Source: Hexactinellida sp. DTS-2022
Taxonomy: Eukaryota; Porifera; Hexactinellida
Assembly (NCBI GenBank): GCA_028753945.1
Contig: JAPNXP010000008.1
Coordinates: forward strand, 3,782,001-3,846,000
DNA: 64,000 nucleotides
Direction of reading: 5' to 3'
Shown here: positions 56,612-64,000 of the stretch, one piece after another
How positions within the stretch are numbered: the first letter of the stretch is position 1
Layout of the letters: every line of letters begins with the position of its first letter
Position numbers and translations under genes: made by a program
Notes under the pieces: generated by a model
What the model saw: the letters and a program-made list of their open reading frames with translations, nothing else
The model's database searches: none
What the model was told of the DNA's origin: nothing

Positions 56612-56985
56612 CATTTGAATTCATAAGAAGGCGAACAAAACTATCTTGCAATATAACGAAAGCATCTCTAGTTCTTGAATGAAATATTAGTATAATTTCA
56701 TTTCATTTTAAAAATATATTCTATTTAGCCGGACACGAAGGAGCAAGATGCATCTGGGGCTTAATTACTACATAAGCCGAAAGGATGGCCAGCAAACCTC
56801 CCATTCGGCATCCCTAATAGATATGGGAAAATTTATTTAATAATTATTATTAATTCGTTACAACAAGGTATGTTGAATTACAAATAATTCTGCTTCTCAT
56901 CCAAATAGAAGAACCATGTTCTATCTCTCTCTCTCTTTATGTGTAAAACTATTAATTATTTTCTTCATTCTTTAGCCCAGAACCA
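56612..56985 (+). pseudogene. Multicopy small-gene family, unit D (frameshifted)
   Basis: The diagnostic exon (56729-56867) is 139 bp instead of 135. Four extra bases after the codons for RCIWGLI shift the frame, then KPKGWPANLPFGIPNR resumes. The middle exon candidate is present from 56,612. The first exon was displaced by the Penelope-like insert. The final exon reads Ala-Gln-Asn-His and ends in a stop. Confidence 0.6.
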
Positions 56986-57060
56986 CATATATGGCTAGGA
57001 TAATTCATTTCAATTGTTACAGAGTTCAATGGCGCCAAATAATATAGGTCTCCAAATTCT

Positions 57061-57069
57061 TATAAAAGG
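57061..57069 (+). promoter_or_regulatory. TATA box of family unit E
   Basis: TATAAAAGG preceded by AGGTCTCCAAATTCT, as before unit A. Confidence 0.65.
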
Positions 57070-57125
57070 CGAGAATGCAAACTTGACAAACAAACTAATC
57101 TTATTAATTAATAATTATTGTGATC

Positions 57126-57740
57126 ATGGAAATCTTAGAAAATTACAGAGTAGATCATTTTAAGGAAGCTAGTTAGGAAACTAGTAAGCAAATATCAATG
57201 TAAGTTATCATTCAATAATAATATCGTAACCATATTACAAAGACGCTCGTTATTAGAATACAAACAATACGAATTTCGGTTAATTTGACACTAATTCATG
57301 CATTTTTGAATTTATAAGAAGGCGAATAACAGGATTTCGCTGTATAACAAAGCATCTCTAGTTCTTGAATGAATTCAGTAATGTACATATTTTCACAGAC
57401 AAAAAAGGACAAAATAAAACAATTAAAAATTAGTAGGATTGAATTTCATATTTCTTATCTTTTATTTAGTCGGGCACGAGGGATGGAGGTGCATTTGGGG
57501 TCTGATACATTAGCCCAAAGGGTGGCCAGACAACCTACCATTCGGGATAGCCAAAAATTTAGGAAAATTTAATTAATTATTATTATTAAATCACTACGAC
57601 AAAGTATTTTGAATTACAAATAATTCTGCTTCTCATCCAAATAGAAGAACCATATTCTATCTTTCTCTCTCTCTCTATGTAGAAGTATTAATTATTTTCT
57701 TCATTCTTTTAACCCAGAACCACATAGATGGCTAGGATAA
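57126..57740 (+). pseudogene. Multicopy small-gene family, unit E (stop codons)
   Basis: The first exon keeps an ATG (57126) but is out of phase before the VRKLVS segment. The diagnostic exon (57470-about 57,604) has a TAG in place of the Lys codon of KPKGWP, further changes at its end (FNstop) and a damaged donor. This is a clear pseudogene of the family. Confidence 0.65.
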
Positions 57741-57818
57741 TTCATTTCAATTATTACAGAGGTCACTGGCAGCTAAATCATATAGGTCCATTTCCCATGC
57801 AACAGGTCTCCTAATTCT

Positions 57819-57827
57819 TATAAAAGG
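57819..57827 (+). promoter_or_regulatory. TATA box of family unit F
   Basis: TATAAAAGG preceded by AGGTCTCCTAATTCT and followed by the same CTTGACAAACAAACCAATCT leader as other units. Confidence 0.65.
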
Positions 57828-57885
57828 CCAGAATGCAAACTTGACAAACAAACCAATCTTACTAACAAATTATTATTTTTTTGAT

Positions 57886-58469
57886 TAAATAAATTGAAAT
57901 TTTGGATAACAAGTCCGTTGAGACGCTGAGAAAACAAGTCAGAAAACTGGTGAGCCAATATCAATGTAAGTTATCATCCAATAATAATATCGTAACCTAT
58001 TTACAAGACGCTCGTTATTAGAATACAAATAACACGAAATTTTTGGTTAATGTGACAATATTTCAGGCACATGTTCATTCATGAGGAGAACAGCAGGTTT
58101 TCGCAGGATAACGAAAGCATCTCTAGTTCTTGAATGAAATTTACATATTTTCACAGACAAAAACAATGAAATATTAGTATAATTTAATTTCATATTTCTT
58201 ATATTCTATTTAGTCGGACACGAAGCAGGGAGGTGCTCATGGGGGTTGATTGAAAAACCCAAAGGCTGGCCCCCAAACCTCCCGTTTAGGGCACCAAATA
58301 GATTTGGTAAAAATGAGCTGATAATAATAATTATTTCATTGCGAAAAGGTATGTTGAATTGCAAATAATTCTGCTTCTCCAAATTTAACTATTTAAGTAC
58401 CATGTTCCATCTATCTCGATCTTTGTAGAAGTAATAATTATTTTCTTCATTCTTTTAGCCCAGATATAA
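57886..58469 (+). CDS. Multicopy small-gene family, unit F (start codon lost)
   Basis: The first exon frame is intact (LDNKSVETLRKQVRKLVSQ) but the expected ATG is ATT, so translation would need another start. The diagnostic exon (58214-58348) is intact: VGHEAGRCSWGLIE, KPKGWPPNLPFRAPNR, FGKNELIIIIISLRK. The final exon (58459-58469) closes with Ala-Gln-Ile-stop. The TATA promoter and AATAAA/GT-rich tail are present. It is either recently inactivated or uses a non-AUG or upstream start. Confidence 0.4.
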
Positions 58470-58759
58470 ATGTGAGAGTGGGATTAAAGAAAAGAAAATT
58501 TGTGTGTGTTTGTGTGTATTTATGTGTGTTGTGAAATTAAAGACTAGAAAATAAATTACTTAAACTTTAGTAACAAGGGCCGAGGGAATTGGTAGCCAGC
58601 TAAATCGTAGTAATAAATGATGTCTCTCGAGATATAACATAGGAAACGCAGTAGAATTGAAAATAGAAAAATGGGGAATACCGAATCCGGTTTATGGCAA
58701 TAACAGGAATGTGTATAACAGACATGTCTCTTTTAGAATACTATTTGATGTAATATTTT

Positions 58760-59403
58760 ATGGAGAACTTAGACAATCGTAACTTACGTTGACTATTACG
58801 GAAGCAGTTAGGAAACTAGTAAGCCAATACCAAATGTAAGCCAATCAATACCAATGTAATGTAAGTTATCATCAATAATAATATCTTATTAATTAACCAA
58901 AGACGTTCGTTATTAGAATACATTATACAGATAATACGAAATTTCGGTTATTATGATACTGTTTCAGGCATTTTGGAATTCATAAGAAGGCGAACAACAG
59001 GATTTTACAGGATAATGAAAGCATCTCTAGTTCTTGAATGAAATTTAGTAATTTACATATTTTCACAGACAAAAAAGCCCAAAATTAAAGCAGTTAAAAA
59101 TTAGTAGAATTGAATTTCATATTTCTTATATTTTATTTAGTCGGGCACGAAGGATGCAGGTGCATCTGGGGGCTGGTTCACAAGCCCAAAGGATGGCCAG
59201 ACAACCTCCCATTCGGGATCCCGAATAGATTTGGGAAAAATGAATTACTAATTATTATTAATTCGTTACGACAAGGTATGTTGAATTACAAATAATTATG
59301 ATTCTCCTCCAAATAGAAGAACCATTTTTTATCTATCTCTCTTTATGTAGAAGTCTGTATTATTTTCTTCATTCTTTTAGCAGAGAACCAGATAGAACAA
59401 TAA
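58760..59403 (+). CDS. Multicopy small-gene family, unit G
   Basis: The diagnostic exon (59141-59275) is intact: VGHEGCRCIWGLVH, KPKGWPDNLPFGIPNR, FGKNELLIIINSLRQ. The final exon (59381-59403) is in phase and longer, closing with ENQIEQ. The 5' part is nearly identical to unit C and shares its one-base phase problem in exon 1. The middle exon candidate reads ILEFIRRRTTGFYRIMKASL. The 430 bp upstream match the region upstream of unit C, so units C and G are recent copies in their 5' halves. Confidence 0.4.
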
Positions 59404-59499
59404 AAGAAAAAGAAAAATTGTGTGTGTGAAAATTTAATATTATGATATTATAAAGGAGAAATAATTATTTAAACTTTTAGAAACAAGAACCCAGGAAAT

Positions 59500-59640
59500 T
59501 AGGTAGCTGGCCTGGAAACCCCCCGTTTGGGTCCGAATAGATTCTGCAAAACAAATTAATAATTATAATTAATTCGTTTTTTTTTAGCCCAGAACCACAT
59601 AGAATGATAGGTAATTAATTTCGATTTATGCAAAACTCAA
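59500..59640 (+). pseudogene. Degenerate unit H of the multicopy family
   Basis: Remnant of the diagnostic exon (GGCCTGGAAACCCCCCGTTT, then an AATTAATAATTATAATTAAT end) with a stop and deletions. It is followed by an AGCCCAGAACCACATAG last-exon remnant. Confidence 0.6.
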
Positions 59641-59673
59641 TGGCAGCTAAAATAAAATAAGTCTCCAAATTCT

Positions 59674-59682
59674 TATGAAAGG
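59674..59682 (+). promoter_or_regulatory. Degenerate family promoter
   Basis: TATGAAAGG in the same context as the TATA boxes (GTCTCCAAATTCT before it, ACTCAATGGCAGCTAAA farther up). No unit follows it. Confidence 0.5.
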
Positions 59683-59854
59683 GCGATAATGTATAACAAA
59701 CAGATAGAAGGATAACTTACATTTATACTGACTAACAAGTTTCAGGACTTTCTTCCGTAAATATCAACGGTACGACTATCTGGGTTTCAATCGAATAAAA
59801 TAAAAAATTATAAATTAATAAGATTAGTTTGTTTCTCACGTTTACATTATCGCC

Positions 59855-59863
59855 CTTTTTATA
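59855..59863 (-). promoter_or_regulatory. Inverted copy of the family promoter
   Basis: Read on the - strand this gives AGGTCTCCAAATTCTTATAA followed by AAAGGGCG, with CTCAATGGCAGCTA upstream. It faces the degenerate promoter at 59,674, so the array ends in an inverted pair. Confidence 0.6.
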
Positions 59864-59924
59864 AGAATTTGGAGACCTATATTATTCTAGCTGCCATTGA
59901 GTCATGTATTTATAGCGGGATTCT

Positions 59925-60341
59925 AATAATAAAACAGATGACTTCAGTTAAGGAACTGATACTAATTGGAATTTTCTATTGTTTTAGGATTTACTTATTT
60001 TCGTGATGGTCTATTGAGATTTGTAATTATCTTAATTAAGAGTATAGTGTAGCTAAGAGCCTGTGACAATAAACTATACTTTACAACATTAGCACTACTG
60101 CATATCTCCATACTATAGATATTAGGTCCAAGGTTCACATAAATTAGAGGCTGTGAGAAAATCAGAGGTAGGTTAGCTAGATATTTGAAGCCTTGTTTAG
60201 ATATAGTCTCATATTCCTGAATTGTAGTTCATAAACAAAATATTCTATTTTATACCATGTTCAGGCCATTTGAGTTTGTCTGAAATTAAATTATCCGCAC
60301 TCTACTTTTTGATTCTTTTGAGCAGCCATTAGGGATCTCGC
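59925..60341. other. Spacer before the WD40/U-box gene
   Basis: AT-rich sequence with no recognised repeat. It presumably holds the promoter of the downstream gene; no TATA box is evident. Confidence 0.4.
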
Positions 60342-63040
60342 ATGGCGGCTGTTCAGAACTACCTCTCCCTCTCAAATGTGCTAGACCACACTAACGTAGA
60401 ACTATCTCGTGAGTTCAAAGGTCATGGATCTGATATAAATTGTGTTCAGTTCCACCCTTCCCTCCCTCTCCTCTTCTCCTGCTCCGGGGATAAGACTTGT
60501 AGAGTTTGGAGCATACCAGATCCCGCCTACACTCAAGAGTAAGCATAGCACCACGTTATTAGTTAATTAAGTTGCAGTTCGAATGACTGCCTTCAAGTTG
60601 TGTGTACGGCCGGAAAACAATGCATATACTCATTAAATGTATTATTTAGCTCTGGCGGGGCCTTCGGGTTACTATGCCTAATATTGCGGGTAATTGCCTA
60701 TGTTTGTGAGAAAAATTGAGGTGTATGTTCCAATTATTAATGTTTGATAACTATTTAGACACGAATCGGAGAGCACTATTCTCAGTGGACACTCTCTGTA
60801 TATAAATTCCTGCGTTATTTCCTCTCTACACAACTACCTCTACACCGCCTCTACTGACAGCACTATTCGCGTGTGGGACATTAACAAGATGGAGTGTGCA
60901 GGTCTGCTCTTATATTGGCCTAGGTGCAATAGTATTGAATTGGTTTGTAGGCGTTATAAAGGGGCACAGGGGCGTGGTGCAGTGCCTGGCGCTGTCGCCC
61001 GACCAGACCATGTTGGTATCGGGCTCTGGGGACTATACTATAAAGGTGTGGGACCCTATCAAGAGGACCTGTCTTAAGACCCTCTCAGGGCACGATTACA
61101 CGTTAGTTAGTTGGTTACACTTCATTGCTTAATGGCTTATTATATTAGACTTGTTGAAGGGTTAATTTTACATGCCAAATTTTCGACAAACCGATTCACT
61201 TGAAATTTCTGTGTGTATTCGTACGCCAGAGAAAGCGGTAAAACTGCAATAAAATTTACTCTAAACACCAAGTAAAAATTAAAAAAGTTTAGTAAATTTA
61301 AATGTCTTATTATACTTGTTAAACAGGGTCGTGCACTGTTCGTTCTCTAACGACGGAATAGCATTCGTGTCCGCCTCCTCAGACGGTAAGATGATAGCTT
61401 GGGACAGCTCTCTGTCTCATCCCATCGCCAGTGAGTGTGCTCATCCAGAGGTGGGGACTAACATATGTATATTCTCACCGATCGGTTAGTCTGATCTAAT
61501 TAAATTATACCGTGACCTACGGTTATACTTATTGTCTTTATAATACATTCTGTAGTATTCCCCAAGTACTATCAGCTGGCTACTGCTGGCAATGACAACT
61601 TGTTCAAGCTATGGAGTCTAACGTACAGGGGTGAGTATATAGACTCATAACAGTACGGTATAAGGTTATACTATAACGACCCTGAAATATATGAAAGCAA
61701 ACAGATTAACCTAAAAATGTGAATTTTGGTAGGTATGTATCTAAAAATATTCGTTTACCTTACTTTCAACTGGAATTCTAATTTGACAATTATTTTTGCT
61801 ATAAGGTGCCAAAGCTCAGTTTAGCCACCTATGGACAGTGGACGCTCACGGGTCCTCTGTGTACTCTCTGGCGTTCTCTCCTGACGGTTCCATTCTCGTA
61901 TCTGGGTGAGCTATAGCTATAGCTACACTATACCCAGCGATATATACAATCAACTCCGCTTAATAGAGCTACCGGTTAATCGGTTTCTCCGCTTAATCAG
62001 GTCAAAATTTCACAGGATTAAAAGGACATAATTACAGTTTGGCTTACAATATTTTCGGTTAATTGGTTTCTCCGCTTAATCGGGTCAAAACAACCTGGTC
62101 CCGAGGTGGCTCTATTAAGCGGAGTCGACTATATTGTATTATTACTGTATTAACAGGGGTGGAGATTCTTCTGTTATGTTCTGGAAAGTTGTAAGTACAG
62201 AAATAGACTATATATTCAGTCAGATTAATTTATTTAATTATTTCTCAATTTCCTACATTTATAGTCCACAAAGGAGCAGCTACTGACACTCAATGCTCAC
62301 GACAAGTAAATATCTCTTTCCATTTACCTTTGTATGTATAATCTGATTATATATCTATTCTTACTCAACAGATATGTGACTACTGTGGCGTTTTCAAGGG
62401 ACAGTCGCTACCTCGCTACTGGGGCGTATGACGGTGTTGTTAAACTATGGAAATTAGGATTTAGTGAGTGACTTATCTTGAAAGTACAGTTAATTGAATG
62501 CTGTACTTAAAATATGTTTCTTTAGATATCCAAGAACTCGTATTTGACAAATGTGGGTCTTACGAAAAAATTCCTAACGGTATGTAACTATTCTCACAAT
62601 ATCTAAATAATTATTATTCCTATTCTACGTAGTTCCAGACGAGTTCATCTGTCCGATTTCCCTTCAAATAATGACAGATCCCATTATTGCTTCAGGTACT
62701 ATAGACTCTCATTTCACAAAAATTTCAAACGTTTCTCTTATTTTTTTACGATTATTAACAATTAAGTGTATTTGCATAACTTATTCAATTGTTATGAATT
62801 ATAACTTGTGTATGGGGAGTAGCACTAATATACTTGTGTAACCACATTTAATTAGATGGGTTCACTTACGATCGTAGCTCGCTACTCCTCTGGCTCGCCT
62901 CTTCGCCTCGCGGGGCCATCAGTCCTCTCACCAACCTTGAGCTCTCCAACACAACCCTCACCTCCAACTACGCTCTTAAGGGAGATATATGCAAGTTCCT
63001 GAAGAACCCCAGTTCCTCCACTGTTGTGAAAACAAAATAA
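60342..63040 (+). CDS. WD40-repeat U-box ubiquitin ligase (WDSUB1-like, no SAM domain)
   Basis: Twelve exons in phase: 60342-60538, 60759-60901, 60951-61101, 61327-61484, 61556-61630, 61806-61905, 62157-62190, 62265-62305, 62372-62463, 62526-62579, 62633-62695 and 62856-63040 (430 aa). About seven WD40 repeats fill residues 20-330 (FKGHGSDINCVQFHP, CRVWSI, STDSTIRVWDI, GSGDYTIKVWDP, NDNLFKLWSL, GAYDGVVKLWKL). A U-box closes the protein: VPDEFICPISLQIMTDP, then DGFTYDRSSLLLWL and SPLTNLELSNTTLTSN. The WD40 and U-box parts match WDSUB1, a predicted E3 ligase. The SAM domain that lies between them in vertebrates is absent; only about 20 residues separate them. Confidence 0.92.
61949..62131. mobile_element. 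Inverted-repeat element in intron 6 of the WD40/U-box gene
   Basis: The ends are CAACTCCGCTTAATAGAGCT and its inverse (GCTCTATTAAGCGGAGTCG). TTTCTCCGCTTAATC occurs twice inside. Same family as 27,609. Confidence 0.75.
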
Positions 63041-63404
63041 ACCCCGAGTATATTATTCTCGCTCGCGTAATAGTCTACAGAAGAAGTCCCGAACTAAGTG
63101 TTATATTTTCTTCCCTTCTGATTAAATATATTTATTGAAAGAACTGTCATGACAAAGAATCGGGTTTATAACGTTTCAGGCTTTGTGTTATAATTAGTTA
63201 ATACAGTAAAGTTTTTTTATTATGAACATTCAAGGGACCAAACTTCATAATAAGCGAACTCAACTTAATTAATACAAACTCTATGTAATTTGTTAAATTG
63301 AGACCATAGGACTTGTTCACAATAAAAAAATCTTCATATTTAAGCATACGAAAAACTGTCTTCTAGCAGTTAGTTAGTTTCCGTAGATATCAGTTTGCAT
63401 CAGA
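63041..63404. other. Intergenic spacer with a possible element remnant
   Basis: It contains a CAGTAAAGTTTTTTTATTAT-type stretch near 63,205 with AAGGGACC, loosely like one end of the pogo-like family. Nothing else is seen. Confidence 0.35.
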
Positions 63405-64000
63405 ATGCAGAGACTAACGATATCGTGTCTGCTTGAGCTCGCTAAAACGCGCGGGCAGGGATTCTCCAGCTCCAGGATCAGAATAGAGCCTACCCTTGTT
63501 GGGAAAATAGTAATTTCGCCGGATAACCCGCAGCTGTTAGAGCTACGGGACAGCACTGGAAACATCCCTTGTGTCTGTCCAGGATTCTATCTGGACATTC
63601 TTTGCACCTCGATCAGAGCAACCCGATGGTACTTTACCTTAGTTGATAGCCCAGAAATATTTCGCCTCCATCACTACTATTTGGAGATTATCGAATTTGA
63701 AGTCACGAATGACTCACTTGATGCATCAATTAGCGAGTCTTCTATGAAGCATTCCATTGTCACAGACCCGGAGTCAGATAGAGCCACACTGTGTGGACTG
63801 TTGCTACACGTGTACCCAGTATTCAAACTGACTCAGTTCACTTATTTAGCTCTGTTCCAAGTTGGGGAACAGAGAGTGTATATTTTCTTTACTGGCGATG
63901 ATTTCCTATCTCTCCACTCGCTCCTGTGTACAAACGAGGCTTACTGTGTTACGAATATTTCTCTGAAACAAATAGCGGGAGAAGATGCAAGTGTTAAGAC
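63405..64000 (+). CDS. CTC1-like telomere maintenance protein, N-terminal part
   Basis: An open frame of at least 198 codons from the ATG at 63405 to the window edge, with an in-frame stop upstream at 63384-63386. The segment PTLVGKIVIS, then LLELRDSTGNIPCVCPGF and IRATRWYFTLV, has the pattern of an OB-fold strand set. It recalls the N-terminal OB region of CTC1, the large subunit of the CST complex that fills in telomeric C-strands. The resemblance is weak and by memory only; any OB-fold protein could fit. The next 100 residues give no further motif. If exon 1 continues, most of the protein lies beyond the window. Confidence 0.4.
   Translation, partial: MQRLTISCLLELAKTRGQGFSSSRIRIEPTLVGKIVISPDNPQLLELRDSTGNIPCVCPGFYLDILCTSIRATRWYFTLVDSPEIFRLHHYYLEIIEFEVTNDSLDASISESSMKHSIVTDPESDRATLCGLLLHVYPVFKLTQFTYLALFQVGEQRVYIFFTGDDFLSLHSLLCTNEAYCVTNISLKQIAGEDASVK

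Noticed and set aside
1..64000. tRNA, rRNA or snRNA genes
   Set aside because: None could be recognised by eye on either strand; a covariance-model scan would be needed to exclude them.

Overview
This is eukaryotic, animal-type DNA. Genes are split by short GT-AG introns, the non-coding DNA is AT-rich, AATAAA-like signals follow several genes, and the gene set is metazoan in character (kinesin-5, PIGW, RBX1, UBE2Z, AIF, EAF, FIP1, a granulin, a WD40/U-box protein). The compact genes with introns of roughly 45-700 bp, many small inverted-repeat transposons, DIRS elements and a family of small CxC zinc-motif proteins suggest an invertebrate, possibly a non-bilaterian such as a sponge. That placement is inference and the species is not identified.

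Positions 1-29.7 kb are gene-dense. On the + strand: the 3' end of V-ATPase subunit A, an unidentified tail-anchored coiled-coil protein, kinesin-5, PIGW and RBX1. On the - strand: a PA-TM-RING ubiquitin ligase, a TMEM143-like protein, UBE2Z with a + strand granulin gene nested in one of its introns, two paralogous cysteine-rich proteins, AIF, EAF, ribosomal protein eL34 and FIP1. Exon models were assembled by hand from splice signals and reading-frame phase; those given with exon coordinates close in frame. Introns and spacers carry many short inverted-repeat elements with pogo/Tc1-like CAGT...ACTG ends.

Positions 29.7-60 kb are a repeat island. It holds a 3.3 kb segment present twice (offset 11,971 bp), parts of three DIRS-type tyrosine-recombinase retrotransposons, a Mutator-like transposase, LINE remnants, a KDZ/HMGXB3-like fragment, a Helitron-like element, a 2.3 kb minisatellite of 15-bp units, and a second near-identical copy of FIP1 exon 1 about 25 kb upstream of the first. 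From 55.2 to 59.9 kb lies a tandem array of small multi-exon genes of an unrecognised family. One 135-bp exon of this family shows mostly synonymous divergence between copies, and several units share a TATA promoter. Within the array is a Penelope-like fragment carrying a complete hammerhead-ribozyme core on the - strand.

From 60.3 kb ordinary genes resume on the + strand: a 12-exon WD40/U-box protein (WDSUB1-like, without the SAM domain) and the start of a gene running off the window that resembles the telomere protein CTC1. Several genes belong to ubiquitin pathways (RBX1, the RING ligase, UBE2Z, the U-box protein), but nothing shows that they are co-regulated.
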